NCBI RefSeq assembly: GCF_963678225.1
Contig: NZ_OY782764.1
Span: forward strand, 186,001 to 250,000
Direction: 5' to 3'
DNA: 64,000 bases
From: an uncultured Cohaesibacter sp.
Lineage (GTDB): Bacteria; Pseudomonadota; Alphaproteobacteria; Rhizobiales; Cohaesibacteraceae
Shown: positions 44,757 to 53,796 of the stretch, in pieces
Position numbering within the stretch: position 1 is the first letter of the stretch
How the letters are laid out: the number at the start of each line of letters is the position of its first letter
Program-made: the position numbers and the translations under genes
The notes under the pieces: model-generated
Database searches by the model: none
Told to the model about the DNA's origin: nothing
Seen by the model: only the letters and a program-made list of their open reading frames with translations

Positions 44757-44826
44757 CTTGTTGGAAAGCACTCTTGCAGGACGGGGTGGGGTGCACAGGA
44801 CCGATCCCGTCATGAAAAGGCCGATA

Positions 44827-44860
44827 ACCAGCCCCTGATTTGCAAGCAAATGGGGCTGGT
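44827..44860 (+). terminator. Convergent terminator-like hairpin after the peptide transporter operon
   Basis: ACCAGCCCC (44827-44835) pairs with GGGGCTGGT (44852-44860), and an inner ATTTGC/GCAAAT helix closes the loop. No T-run follows on either strand, but its position between converging genes fits a terminator or 3' stabiliser for both. Confidence 0.5.
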
Positions 44861-44875
44861 GAAGCGCGGTCTTTC

Positions 44876-45529
44876 CTACTTTTCGCGCGCCTTCAACTCT
44901 GCCTGATGCGCCTCCGCCAGGTTTTGATCGCTCGCAAAAACATTCTGAAAGATTGGGCGTGCGATAATTCGATCACGATAAGCAGAGAAAGCAGGCCTTT
45001 CTGGCACGGCACCGAACATCATCGTCCAATGAAGGGCCGATGCCCACTGGATGTCTGCAATGCTGAAGCGCTGCCCCAGAAGATAAGGCCCTTGCGACAG
45101 GGCCTCTTCCAATATATCGAGCACCTGATCATACGATCCATAGACTGACATTGCCTCGGGGCTGGGCTCCCTTGCTTGCGCTTTGTCGACCACGGCAGGC
45201 TCAAAGCTGGCTGCATAAAAGATCATCCAGCGAAGATAGGCGCCCCGATCCGGGTCGCTGATGGTTGGAGCAAGGCCTGCCTCGGGAAAAAGATCCCCGA
45301 GATATAGGGCAATGGCGACCTGCTCGGTAATAACCGTCTCTCCATGCCTGATGGCGGGCACTTTGCCCAGTGGGTTGATCTTGAGATAGGCCTCATTTCG
45401 ATTTTCACCTGCTTTCAGATTCATCACCTGCATGTCATATGGCACTCCCAGTTCATCGAGAATGACACGTGTTGTGCTCGAGCGTGTCTGTGGGCAATGG
45501 AAGAATGTCAGGTTTCTTTCGTCGGTCAT
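44876..45529 (-). CDS. Glutathione S-transferase family protein
   Basis: The 217-residue protein has a thioredoxin-like N-terminal domain (about 1-80): FFHCPQTRSSTTRVILDELG, NPLGKVPAIRH (cis-Pro) and ETVITEQVAIALYLGDLFP, followed by an all-helical domain with FSIADIQWASALHW. This is the pattern of bacterial cytosolic GSTs, which conjugate or reduce with glutathione; the substrate is unknown. It is divergent from a WYL-domain regulator, which may control it through the shared intergenic region. Confidence 0.88.
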   Translation of the reverse strand: MTDERNLTFFHCPQTRSSTTRVILDELGVPYDMQVMNLKAGENRNEAYLKINPLGKVPAIRHGETVITEQVAIALYLGDLFPEAGLAPTISDPDRGAYLRWMIFYAASFEPAVVDKAQAREPSPEAMSVYGSYDQVLDILEEALSQGPYLLGQRFSIADIQWASALHWTMMFGAVPERPAFSAYRDRIIARPIFQNVFASDQNLAEAHQAELKAREK

Positions 45530-45592
45530 ATCGCGGTCTCACTTCTCTTGGTGCGCATGGATTTTGAAACTGCCAGAGAAAATACGCGCTCT

Positions 45593-45615
45593 TACCTGTC
45601 AAATTATGTCAGGTA
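45593..45615. promoter_or_regulatory. Inverted repeat in the GST/WYL regulator intergenic region
   Basis: TACCTG (45593-45598) and CAGGTA (45610-45615) are perfect 6-bp arms around an 11-base centre that also contains the direct repeat TGTCA. It lies 33 bases before the regulator ATG, between the two divergent genes, and is a reasonable operator candidate. Confidence 0.5.
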
Positions 45616-45648
45616 TAAGTAGGATACCGCAAAAAAGGAGTTTTACCC

Positions 45649-46611
45649 ATGCGCGCCAGCCGTCTCTTGAATATCCTGACCACGCTACAGGCCTCGGGGC
45701 GAGCTACGGCCGCAAAATTGGCCAAAGAGAATGAAGTCTCGCTCAGGACCATCTATCGCGACATTGACGCGCTCTCTGCTGCCGGCATTCCTGTCTATAG
45801 CGAACGTGGCCCCGAGGGCGGGTACAAATTGCTGGAGGGTTATCGTGTTCGCCTGAATGGCATGTCATCCAGGGAAGCTGAAGCGCTATTCTTCTCCGGG
45901 ATGTCTGGCCCTGCCACCATTCTTGGGCTCGGGTCCATATTGGCCACCGCGCAAAACAAACTCATGGTGGCCCTGCCGGAAAACCTGCGCGAAGGGGCCG
46001 AGCAAATGCGCCAGCGCTTTCACCTTGATACATCAGCCTGGCATCAGGAAACCGAGGAACCTCAATATATTCGGGAAATCGCCGATGCCGTCTGGCGCAG
46101 CTCTATCATTCAGATGACCTACCGCAGTTGGCACGCCGAAAAGGACCGCTCAGCCTGCCCGATGGGTCTGATCCTGAAAAACGGTGCTTGGTATATGGCC
46201 GCGATGACAGAAGGCGTCGTCAAAACCTACCGTGTCAGTCGTATTCTCAAGTTGGAAACAACGCCGCAAACCTTTACCCGCCCACGCAATTTCGATTTAG
46301 CTACCTATTGGCAGGAGAATGCAAGGCGACTGGAAAAGGAATTATATCCGCACGTGGCCAAGCTACGTGTTTCCGAACGGGGCCTGCATATCCTCAGGGG
46401 CATTAGCCCCTCTTATGTCCGCGCGCATATGAAGATTTCGGCTCCTGATGCAGACGGCTCTCGCATTGTTGTCCTGCCAAGTGGCACCCAAGACCAGGCC
46501 GTTCACGAGTTCTTGCACCTTGGTCACGAAATCGAGGTATTGGAGCCTCGCCAATTACGGGAAGCGATGGCAGATGTCGCACAAAGCATGGCTGCTCTTT
46601 ATGAAAAGTGA
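45649..46611 (+). CDS. WYL-domain transcriptional regulator (HTH_11 type)
   Basis: The 320-residue protein has an N-terminal winged helix-turn-helix (about 1-60: LLNILTTLQASGRATAAKLA, VSLRTIYRDIDALSAAGIPV, YSERGPEGGYKLL) and a C-terminal WYL-type ligand-sensing region (about 140-310; QMTYRSWHAEKDRSACPMGL, YRVSRILKLE). Such YafY-like regulators act as repressors or activators that bind small ligands. AAGGAG lies eight bases before ATG 45649. It is divergent from a GST gene, so it may regulate both itself and the GST. Confidence 0.88.
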   Translation: MRASRLLNILTTLQASGRATAAKLAKENEVSLRTIYRDIDALSAAGIPVYSERGPEGGYKLLEGYRVRLNGMSSREAEALFFSGMSGPATILGLGSILATAQNKLMVALPENLREGAEQMRQRFHLDTSAWHQETEEPQYIREIADAVWRSSIIQMTYRSWHAEKDRSACPMGLILKNGAWYMAAMTEGVVKTYRVSRILKLETTPQTFTRPRNFDLATYWQENARRLEKELYPHVAKLRVSERGLHILRGISPSYVRAHMKISAPDADGSRIVVLPSGTQDQAVHEFLHLGHEIEVLEPRQLREAMADVAQSMAALYEK

Positions 46612-46715
46612 CGGCTAAGAGCTCTCATCGTCACCCCGGCTTTCAGTCATTTCGGTCGGTGTTCGCCATCAGATTCTACTTTTTTACAACAATAGCCTTG
46701 CACTCAGGCCAAATA

Positions 46716-46735
46716 TATGCAAATAAATTTGCATA
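46716..46735. promoter_or_regulatory. 20-bp inverted repeat upstream of the amino-acid transporter operon
   Basis: TATGCAAAT (46716-46724) and ATTTGCATA (46727-46735) are perfect 9-bp arms with the 2-base spacer AA. It lies 68 bases before the first gene of the operon. It may be the operator for the RpiR regulator encoded last in the same operon; this is inference. Confidence 0.55.
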
Positions 46736-46803
46736 ATAATATTGCACGCAAATTTATGTGCCTAAAAATTCAGCATCACCAAACCAACCATGTGGGAACC
46801 CTT

Positions 46804-47553
46804 ATGAAATCTCTCCTCAATCTGGCTTGCGCTGCAGCCATTGCCCTCACAGGCGCCTTCTTCTCCGGCTCGGCCAATGCCCAAGACCTTATCGTCGCGA
46901 CCGACACCGCATTCGTGCCATTCGAATTTAAGGATGGCGACAAATATACCGGTTTTGATATCGACATGTGGGAAGCGATCGCCAAGGATCTCGACCTCTC
47001 TTACGAACTGCGCCCGATGGATTTCTCCGGCATCATTCCTGCCTTGCAGACTGGTCAGGTGGATGTTGCATTGGCAGGCATCACCATCAAACCGTCTCGC
47101 GAAGAGGTTATCGATTTCTCGGATGGCTACTATGATAGCGGCTTTCTGCTGATGGTATCCTCTGACAGTGACATCAAGGGCGCTGAAGACCTCAAGGGCA
47201 AGACCCTTGCGGTGAAGACCGGCACCTCCGCCTCTGACTATGCAGCCGAAAATTTTGAAGGCACCGAGCTGCGCAAATTCCCCAATATCGACAACGCCTA
47301 TCTCGAGCTGCGCACCGGCCGCGTGGATGCCGCCATGCATGACACGCCAAACGTGCTTTACTACATCAAGAAGGCTGGCAACGGTCAGGTTAAAACCGTT
47401 GGCAAGCAGATGATGGCCCAGCAATATGGTATCGGCTTCCCCAAAGGCAGCGATCTGGTCGGCAAGGTCAATAAGGTTTTGGCCGCGATGAAAGAAGACG
47501 GCCGCTATGACGCTATTTACAAGAAATGGTTCGGCACCGTTCCTGCCAAATAA
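46804..47553 (+). CDS. Polar amino-acid ABC transporter, periplasmic binding protein (GlnH-like)
   Basis: The 249-residue product has a signal peptide ([20 protein letters not shown], cut near ANAQD) and the SBP family 3 fold: [60 protein letters not shown] and a late [18 protein letters not shown]. The best likeness is GlnH, the glutamine-binding protein, but basic or other polar amino acids are possible. ATG 46804 follows a GGGA; the frame opens upstream. Its transporter genes follow directly. Confidence 0.9.
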   Translation: MKSLLNLACAAAIALTGAFFSGSANAQDLIVATDTAFVPFEFKDGDKYTGFDIDMWEAIAKDLDLSYELRPMDFSGIIPALQTGQVDVALAGITIKPSREEVIDFSDGYYDSGFLLMVSSDSDIKGAEDLKGKTLAVKTGTSASDYAAENFEGTELRKFPNIDNAYLELRTGRVDAAMHDTPNVLYYIKKAGNGQVKTVGKQMMAQQYGIGFPKGSDLVGKVNKVLAAMKEDGRYDAIYKKWFGTVPAK

Positions 47554-47622
47554 GCGCCTTCATGCTTTCAGGCCGGGCGAAACGCGCTCGGCCTTTCTTT
47601 TTCTCAAGAATTGAGACTTCCC

Positions 47623-48279
47623 ATGGAAATCGACTGGTCGGTCGTCATCACCTACATGCCGCAGTTGCTGCAGGGTGCGAAGACGACAGTATATATTACC
47701 ATTCTGGGCCTCGTCGGAGGGCTGGCACTAGGCTCTATAGCCGGACTCATGCGCGCCTATGGCGGCCGTATCCTCAATGCTATTGCCTTCGTCTATATCG
47801 AACTGATCCGTGGCACGCCGATCGTGGTGCAGGTCATGTTTCTCTATTTCGCTCTGCCGGTCCTTGCAGATATCCGGATTGATCCGATGGGGGCCGCCGT
47901 TCTATCAATCGTCGTCAATGCCGGAGCCTATATCGCCGAGATCGTGCGCGGGGCCTTCCTTTCGATTGGCAAAGGGCTGAGTGAAGCCGGACTGGCTCTG
48001 GGACTTCCACGCTGGAAAGTGCTGGTCTATATCGTTGGCCCACTCGCTTTTCGTCGCCTCATTCCGCCGCTTGGCAACCAGTTCATCGTTTCACTCAAGG
48101 ATACATCACTGTTTATCGTCATTGGCGTGGCTGAACTGACCCGGACAGGGCAAGAGATCATGGCCTCCAACTTCCGGGCTGTAGAAATCTGGACCGCTGT
48201 TGCCGTTCTCTATCTGATCATGACCGGAGCTCTGACCCTGCTTCTGCGGGTCGTTGAAAAGAGGATGAAGATCCTATGA
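47623..48279 (+). CDS. Polar amino-acid ABC transporter permease (GlnP-like)
   Basis: The 218-residue inner-membrane protein has about five membrane segments and the HisM/GlnP signature: [60 protein letters not shown] and the LPPLGNQ-like [18 protein letters not shown]. It forms a homodimeric channel. ATG 47623 is chosen over the frame start at 47611. Its last four bases overlap the ATPase gene. Confidence 0.92.
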   Translation: MEIDWSVVITYMPQLLQGAKTTVYITILGLVGGLALGSIAGLMRAYGGRILNAIAFVYIELIRGTPIVVQVMFLYFALPVLADIRIDPMGAAVLSIVVNAGAYIAEIVRGAFLSIGKGLSEAGLALGLPRWKVLVYIVGPLAFRRLIPPLGNQFIVSLKDTSLFIVIGVAELTRTGQEIMASNFRAVEIWTAVAVLYLIMTGALTLLLRVVEKRMKIL

Positions 48280-49004
48280 GCATCATCGAATTTCATAAAA
48301 CGTCAAAGGCGTTCGGCCCACTTACCGTGTTGGACGAAGTGGACCTCAACATTGATGCTGGCGAAGTGGTTGTGCTTGTTGGTCCTTCCGGATCAGGTAA
48401 ATCGACCCTTCTACGCTGCATTAATGCGTTGGAGACGATTACCGGCGGAGACCTGATTGTTGACGGGTTGAGCGTCAAGGGCAATGCGCGGCAATTGCGC
48501 GAAATCCGGCAAGAGGCCGGCATGGTGTTCCAGCAGTTCAATCTGTTCCCGCAATTGACAGCTCTCAAGAATGTTGCCTTCGGGCCAAGGCAAGTGCGCC
48601 ATCTTTCCCAGTCAGAGGCCGAGAGCGTTGCCAGAGATCTACTCAAGAAGGTTGGACTGGAAGACAAGGCCAACCATTTGCCATCGGAGCTGTCTGGCGG
48701 TCAGCAGCAGCGCGTGGCCATTGCCCGTGCCCTGGCTGTCAAACCCAAGGTCATGCTGTTTGACGAGCCAACCTCTGCGCTTGATCCAGAACTCAAGCAT
48801 GAAGTGCTCAGTGTGATGCAACAATTGGCCGAAGAAGGCATGACCATGGTTGTGGTCACCCACGAAATGGCTTTTGCGAAAAAGGTCGGGTCGCGGCTCA
48901 TCTTCATGGAGCATGGCAAGATCGCCGTCGATGGTCATCCCCGCGAAGTGATTGACAATCCGCCCAATGATCGCATGAAGGACTTCTTGCACCATGTCGA
49001 ATAA
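48276..49004 (+). CDS. Polar amino-acid ABC transporter ATP-binding protein (GlnQ-like)
   Basis: The 242-residue ATPase has Walker [19 protein letters not shown], the Q-loop [19 protein letters not shown], the signature [15 protein letters not shown] and Walker [16 protein letters not shown], typical of GlnQ/HisP. It drives amino-acid uptake by the adjacent permease. It overlaps the permease gene by four bases and the C45 hydrolase gene by eleven, so the whole unit is translated in a coupled way. Confidence 0.93.
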   Translation: MSIIEFHKTSKAFGPLTVLDEVDLNIDAGEVVVLVGPSGSGKSTLLRCINALETITGGDLIVDGLSVKGNARQLREIRQEAGMVFQQFNLFPQLTALKNVAFGPRQVRHLSQSEAESVARDLLKKVGLEDKANHLPSELSGGQQQRVAIARALAVKPKVMLFDEPTSALDPELKHEVLSVMQQLAEEGMTMVVVTHEMAFAKKVGSRLIFMEHGKIAVDGHPREVIDNPPNDRMKDFLHHVE

Positions 49005-50010
49005 GCCCCGCGATCTGGGCAGGATAGAAGCCACAGGAACACCGTTTCAGATTGGATATCGCCTTGGAAAAGAAGGGCGCAAGAGTGTGCACGAACACCT
49101 GCTCTCAAGCGATATCTGGGAGCAAGTAACTGCAAAGGCAGAAGCTGGAAAAGTTCAACAGATGAGCCGGATGGTTCAAGAGCAATTTCCTCACATCTGG
49201 GAAGAGCTGGAAGGCCTAGCCGAGGGGCTGGAATTGCCGCTTGATCAGGTTGTGGCGTGGAATTGTCGCGGCGACCTGCTTGCCTCAGTGCCCGATGGCT
49301 GCACCACGGTCGCTTTACCCGGAGACTATCCTATCGTGGCACACAATGAAGATGGCTTGCCCTTCTTTCGCGGGGCCTGCTTTCTGGCCGATATCAGGCC
49401 TGATGAAGGACCGGCCTTTACTTCATTCTGCTACCCTGGCTCAATTCCCGGCCACACATTTGCCATCACCGAAACAGGGATGGTTCAGACCGTCAACAAT
49501 TTGCGTATGGTGGAAGCCCCGTGTGGCATGCCGCGTATGGTGATCGGGCGCGCCATGCTGGCCTGCACAAACATCGAATGCGCGTTGGAAATGCTGCATA
49601 GCGTTCCGACCAGTGGAGGATTCCACGTTCTGCTTGGACAACGTGACCAAGGGGCCAACATGCGCCTTGTTTCCATCGAATTTGGATCGGGCACGCTGGC
49701 AACGAAGGAAATATCCACTCCCTTTGCTCATGCGAATCATGCTCTCCTCATTGCCAAACGTCAGATCGTGACTGAGTCATCACGCGACAGACAAAAACGC
49801 GCTCAAGACCTTCTGACAGAGAAAGATGCGTTGCCATTGGCTATATTGCGCGATACCGACGGGCAAGGCCTGCCCATAAGGCGGGACCAGCCAGACGACC
49901 CTGACAATGAGAATACGTTGGCGACCGGCCTATTTGAGTTTTGTGAAGACAAGGTGAAGTGGACAATTTATGACACCCTCTCAGACGACAGCTTCTACAC
50001 CAACAGGTGA
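48994..50010 (+). CDS. C45-family Ntn hydrolase (acyl-CoA:6-APA acyltransferase-like)
   Basis: The 338-residue protein resembles the C45 peptidase family, the AAT fold of N-terminal nucleophile hydrolases. Autoproteolysis before Cys103 in [13 protein letters not shown] would expose the nucleophile; [28 protein letters not shown] and the HALL region fit the fold. Members cleave or form amide bonds between acyl groups and amines. Within an amino-acid transporter operon it could deacylate an imported N-acyl amino acid; this is inference. The start overlaps the ATPase gene by eleven bases. Confidence 0.75.
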   Translation: MSNKPRDLGRIEATGTPFQIGYRLGKEGRKSVHEHLLSSDIWEQVTAKAEAGKVQQMSRMVQEQFPHIWEELEGLAEGLELPLDQVVAWNCRGDLLASVPDGCTTVALPGDYPIVAHNEDGLPFFRGACFLADIRPDEGPAFTSFCYPGSIPGHTFAITETGMVQTVNNLRMVEAPCGMPRMVIGRAMLACTNIECALEMLHSVPTSGGFHVLLGQRDQGANMRLVSIEFGSGTLATKEISTPFAHANHALLIAKRQIVTESSRDRQKRAQDLLTEKDALPLAILRDTDGQGLPIRRDQPDDPDNENTLATGLFEFCEDKVKWTIYDTLSDDSFYTNR

Positions 50011-50905
50011 GAATGGCCTGCCGCCTTCGACCATCGAGGGGCTGCGGGACTTGATGATCAAGGTTGGCCGAGGCCAGAGTGATATTCACCTCGGCCCCAA
50101 GGCGCTGGCAGCCTTGGGCAAAATCCTCAATCTTCAGGGAGACCCTGCACTATTCTCAATCACCTCACTCGCAGAGCGTCTCGAGGTCAATGCCTCAACC
50201 ATAACCCGGCTGGCGCGCAATCTTGGCTATCCCGGCTTTGGCGCCTTTCAAGAGGTTTTGATCAAGGCCTCGATATCCTCGCCGGGAGAGTTTTATTCCA
50301 AAAAGGCACAACAAACCCTGCAAAGCGGTGATAAGCCCAGCCTCTCCAAGGTTTCCCAACTGTGCCATGAGAGCCAAGCCAACACAGATCGCCTGATTGA
50401 GAGCTTTGATACCGCTGCATTCGATCATGCAGTGTCCATGATCACCAACGCGCCGCGCATTGGCCTCTATGGAATTCGGCAGTTTCATGCCTTTGCGAGT
50501 TTTCTTACCTATGGCCTGAGGATGATCCGTGCGGATGTCAATTTGTTGGACAGCAACGCCTTGGGGTTGGCTGAAGGCATGGCCCAATATTCATCCGAAG
50601 ACTTATTGATAGCGGGCAGCTGCGCGCCGTACTCCGTTCAAACCGTCAAGGCGGTGGAAGCGGCCCATGAATATGGCATGCAGACACTGGTCATCACCGA
50701 TTCACCCGCGTCGCCTCTCGTCAAATTTTCTGATGAAGCGCTCTTTTCTCCCCATCAGACGAGCTTTATTTCAAACTCCATCTCAACCTTCATGCTTTTG
50801 GCTGAATGCATTATCAATGGCTGTGCCGCTGCAACTCCAGACGCAACTCAAAAAGCACTTGAGGACAGGGACCGACTGATAAAGCTGATGCAGATCGAAA
50901 TGTAG
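49970..50905 (+). CDS. RpiR/MurR family transcriptional regulator
   Basis: The 311-residue protein has an N-terminal HTH_6 domain (about 25-100; FSITSLAERLEVNASTITRL, LGYPGFGAFQEVL) and a C-terminal SIS domain (about 130-290; APRIGLYGIRQFHAFASFLT, DLLIAGSCAPYSVQTVKAV, TLVITDSPASPLVKFSDEAL). RpiR regulators sense phosphosugars or other ligands through the SIS domain. It overlaps the C45 hydrolase gene by 41 bases and would regulate the operon it ends, probably through the inverted repeat at 46716-46735. Confidence 0.88.
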   Translation: MTPSQTTASTPTGENGLPPSTIEGLRDLMIKVGRGQSDIHLGPKALAALGKILNLQGDPALFSITSLAERLEVNASTITRLARNLGYPGFGAFQEVLIKASISSPGEFYSKKAQQTLQSGDKPSLSKVSQLCHESQANTDRLIESFDTAAFDHAVSMITNAPRIGLYGIRQFHAFASFLTYGLRMIRADVNLLDSNALGLAEGMAQYSSEDLLIAGSCAPYSVQTVKAVEAAHEYGMQTLVITDSPASPLVKFSDEALFSPHQTSFISNSISTFMLLAECIINGCAAATPDATQKALEDRDRLIKLMQIEM

Positions 50906-50986
50906 AAATTAAGCTGCCTGCGGGCCAAGATTTATTGTCCCAAAATCCAACGCGATCAGGAGAATAGAAATCGTCTCCTAAATGAC

Positions 50987-51023
50987 AAAAGCCCTCGCAA
51001 TTAAGAAAATTGCGAGGGCTTTT
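50987..51023. terminator. Bidirectional terminator between the RpiR gene and tRNA-Glu(TTC)
   Basis: A 16-bp perfect stem (50987-51002 with 51008-51023) closes a 5-base loop AAGAA. Both flanks carry four T residues on their outgoing strand, so it ends the RpiR operon in one direction and the tRNA-Glu transcript in the other. Confidence 0.9.
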
Positions 51024-51033
51024 AGCAAACGAT

Positions 51034-51108
51034 TGGTACGCCCTACGGGACTCGAACCCGTGTTACCGCCGTGAAAGGGCGGCGTCCTAACCGCTAGACG
51101 AAGGGCGC
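51034..51108 (-). tRNA. tRNA-Glu (anticodon TTC)
   Basis: A 75-base cloverleaf including encoded CCA. The acceptor stem is GCGCCCT/AGGGCGT (G1-U72), the anticodon stem CCGCC/GGCGG holds the loop CTTTCAC, and the T loop is GGTTCGAGTCC. The anticodon TTC reads GAA and GAG. The discriminator is A. The stem sequences match the CTC isoacceptor elsewhere in the window. Confidence 0.96.
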
Positions 51109-51184
51109 TCATCAATCGGTGAGGCGGTTTATAGGGAGCTTTGTGTCAAAGCGCAAGAGACGATTTTGACGAATCTGTGAATAT

Positions 51185-51559
51185 TCATTGCCCCTGTGGA
51201 ATAAACTCGATCCGGCGGCTCACAGTACCGGATTTCTTGTCGACCATCATCAGGGATGTCCTGTCTTCTCCATCCACCAGAAGATAGATCGTGCCATTCT
51301 CGACAATCATCGAGCGCACGCTTTCACCGGCCTTTAATTGATTACCCACAATGACCGGATCGCCTTGACCATTCTCTGCACTTTCATTATTGGCTACGCT
51401 CTTGTAGATAATAACACCAAGAATGGAAAAGATACCAAGCCCCATGATCAGGATTGAAGAGACAACCATCATGCGGATCTTGCGTTGAACATCCAGCATT
51501 TCCGGGCTCTGAAAGGACTCATCGCCGGGCATTTGTTCGTCGGGAGTTTGTTGCACCAT
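51185..51559 (-). CDS. Single-pass membrane protein, DUF6476-like
   Basis: The 124-residue protein has one membrane segment (about residues 32-52; VVSSILIMGLGIFSILGVII) after a short acidic N-terminal tail, and a periplasmic part (SVRSMIVENGTIYLLVDGED, MVDKKSGTVSRRIEFIPQ) that looks like a small beta domain. It resembles the conserved DUF6476 family of Rhizobiales. Function unknown. The ATG 51559 overlaps the divergent start codon of the RluD-type gene by two bases. The open frame continues to 51697 inside that gene, so its true start is uncertain. Confidence 0.6.
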   Translation of the reverse strand: MVQQTPDEQMPGDESFQSPEMLDVQRKIRMMVVSSILIMGLGIFSILGVIIYKSVANNESAENGQGDPVIVGNQLKAGESVRSMIVENGTIYLLVDGEDRTSLMMVDKKSGTVSRRIEFIPQGQ

Positions 51560-52592
51560 GTCTGACTCTTGTTTTGATAGTGAAAATGAAATCCTGTCTT
51601 TCCTCATCGAAGAGGACGAGGCCGGCAAGCGCCTTGATGCCGTCATCGCCACCAAGGATACGCGCCACTCCCGCTCCCGCTTCAAGAGCCTGATCAAGGA
51701 AGGCCATGTTGCCCTTGCTCGCCCCGATCAAGCAGAGCGGACGATACTGGAGCCCAACCAGCGGGTCAATGTGGGTGATCGTATAACTGTCACCCTGCCT
51801 GCCCCTGAAGATCCGACCCCACAGGGCGAAGATATTCCGCTTGATGTGGTCTTTGAGGATAATGATCTGATCGTCATCAACAAACCGGCCGGACTGGTCG
51901 TCCACCCCGCAGCAGGCAACTGGACGGGAACGCTGGTCAATGCCCTCATCCACCATTGCGGCGACAGTCTATCGGGCATTGGGGGCGTCAAGCGCCCTGG
52001 CATCGTGCACAGGCTCGATAAAGAAACCTCCGGTCTGCTGGTCGTCGCCAAAACAGATGCGGCCCACAAGGGGCTCAGCGAGCAATTTGCAGACCATGGA
52101 CGGTCTGGCCCTCTTGTCAGGGCCTATCAGGCATTGGTCTGGGGGCAGCTCAAAAACAAGAAGGGCACGATCGACACACAGATCGGCCGCTCACAGCATA
52201 ATCGCCTCAAGCAGAAAGTGCTCAAGCAGGGTGGCAGGCAAGCCATTACCCATTACCGCCTTTTGGAAGAATTTGCCTCAGAAGGGGATATCCTGGCTTC
52301 CTTGGTCGAGTGCAAGCTCGAAACGGGCCGCACACACCAGATCCGCGTCCATATGGCTCATATCGGACACCCCCTCGTGGGAGATCCGGAATACGGGCAA
52401 GGCTTTAAATCCAAGCTCAATAAACTGCCCAAAGACTTGGCCGAAGATATAGAAAACCGCAAACGTCAAGCGCTCCATGCAGGGCTATTGGGCTTCGCCC
52501 ATCCGATAACCGGCGAAGAAATGGTTTTTCAAAGCGAAATGCCGGAAGATTTACAAAATGTAATGAATGCATTGAAGAAAATGTCAATTTAA
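51558..52592 (+). CDS. rluD: RluA/RluD family 23S rRNA pseudouridine synthase
   Basis: The 344-residue protein has an S4-like RNA-binding N-terminal region (about 15-75; EDEAGKRLDAVIATKDTRHS, FKSLIKEGHVAL, EPNQRVNVGDRITV) and a pseudouridine synthase domain with the catalytic Asp in IVHRLDKETSGLLVVAK (about residue 155), and later ETGRTHQIRVHMAHIGHPLV. RluD makes pseudouridines in helix 69 of 23S rRNA; specificity is inferred from family resemblance. The start ATG overlaps the ATG of a divergent gene; a GGGAG lies eleven bases upstream. Confidence 0.9.
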   Translation: MSDSCFDSENEILSFLIEEDEAGKRLDAVIATKDTRHSRSRFKSLIKEGHVALARPDQAERTILEPNQRVNVGDRITVTLPAPEDPTPQGEDIPLDVVFEDNDLIVINKPAGLVVHPAAGNWTGTLVNALIHHCGDSLSGIGGVKRPGIVHRLDKETSGLLVVAKTDAAHKGLSEQFADHGRSGPLVRAYQALVWGQLKNKKGTIDTQIGRSQHNRLKQKVLKQGGRQAITHYRLLEEFASEGDILASLVECKLETGRTHQIRVHMAHIGHPLVGDPEYGQGFKSKLNKLPKDLAEDIENRKRQALHAGLLGFAHPITGEEMVFQSEMPEDLQNVMNALKKMSI

Positions 52593-52701
52593 TTGGGTCA
52601 AGGCCCTGTAATTGTCGCATTTCTGCCTATATTTGTTATGTCCGCAGGCTACGGCTGCGCAACTCGTCCTGCCATTTTGGGGGATAAGAGGAGTAATATG
52701 A

Positions 52702-53598
52702 ATGGCAAAAGATTCTACTGGCAATATTCCAGCGCTCTCTTCCGAAGGAGGATTGAGCAGCTATCTCAATGAAATCCGACGTTTCCCAATGCTTGAGCCG
52801 CAAGAAGAATATATGCTGGCCAAGCGTTACGCCGACTATGGTGACAGCAAGGCGGCCCACAAGTTGGTGACGAGCCATCTGCGCCTCGTTGCCAAAATTG
52901 CAATGGGCTATCGCGGCTATGGTCTGCCGGTGAGCGAAGTCGTCTCCGAAGGCAATGTTGGTCTCATGCAAGCCGTCAAGCGCTTTGACGCAGACAAGGG
53001 CTTCCGTCTGGCCACCTACGCAATGTGGTGGATTCGCGCCAGCATTCAGGAATATATCCTGCGCTCATGGTCCCTCGTCAAAATGGGCACCACAGCAAAC
53101 CAGAAGCGTCTTTTCTTCAACCTGCGCAAGGTAAAGGGTCAGATTCAGGCTCTGGAAGACGGCGATCTGAAGCCCGATCAGGTTGATTATATCGCCGAGA
53201 AACTCGGCGTCAGCAACGAAGAAGTGATTTCCATGAACCGCCGCCTGTCTGGCGACGCGTCTCTAAATGCGCCTCTCAAATCCGATGGCGAGAGCGGACA
53301 GTGGCAGGACTGGCTGGTGGATGACAGTGAAAGTCAGGAAACGGTTCTGGCCGACAAGGAAGAGTTCGACCACCGCATGGATCTTCTGAGCAATGCAATG
53401 GGCATTCTGAATGATCGCGAGCGCCGTATTTTTGAAGCGCGTCGACTGGCCGAAAAACCGGCAACGCTAGAAGAGCTTTCCGAAGAATTCTCCGTCAGCC
53501 GCGAGCGCATTCGCCAGATCGAAGTGCGTGCCTTCGAAAAAGTACAAAAAGAGGTCCAGACAGCTGCTGCCAAGGCACAGGAAACAGAAACAGCCTGA
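52702..53598 (+). CDS. rpoH: RNA polymerase sigma factor RpoH (sigma-32)
   Basis: The 298-residue protein is a sigma-70 family factor of the RpoH group. Region 2 reads AHKLVTSHLRLVAKIAMGYRGYG and RFDADKGFRLATYAMWWIRA, the RpoH box QKRLFFNLRKVKG follows, and region 4 carries LEELSEEFSVSRERIRQIEV. It directs transcription of heat-shock and protein-folding genes. AGGAG lies eight bases before ATG 52702. It is followed by a strong terminator and stands downstream of rluD, from which it is separated by 109 bases. Confidence 0.95.
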   Translation: MAKDSTGNIPALSSEGGLSSYLNEIRRFPMLEPQEEYMLAKRYADYGDSKAAHKLVTSHLRLVAKIAMGYRGYGLPVSEVVSEGNVGLMQAVKRFDADKGFRLATYAMWWIRASIQEYILRSWSLVKMGTTANQKRLFFNLRKVKGQIQALEDGDLKPDQVDYIAEKLGVSNEEVISMNRRLSGDASLNAPLKSDGESGQWQDWLVDDSESQETVLADKEEFDHRMDLLSNAMGILNDRERRIFEARRLAEKPATLEELSEEFSVSRERIRQIEVRAFEKVQKEVQTAAAKAQETETA

Positions 53599-53663
53599 GC
53601 TATCTTCGGCCTGCCATAACATTTGGCGTTTGGCTAAACACACCGCGCATGCTGAGAGAAGAC

Positions 53664-53701
53664 AAAAGACTGCTCGGACACCTGTCCGGCAGTCTTTTTT
53701 T
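53664..53701 (+). terminator. rpoH intrinsic terminator
   Basis: AAAAGACTGC (53664-53673) pairs with GCAGTCTTTT (53689-53698), with an inner GGAC/GTCC helix, and is followed by more T residues. It lies about 65 bases after the rpoH stop. Confidence 0.9.
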
Positions 53702-53796
53702 ATGCCTATCGATTGAGACGCGCTTAAGTGCGAACCGTGTGTCTCACGCGCTGGCCTCACCTTCAAAGACCCAAGAGCGCACTCTACGACAGCGCG

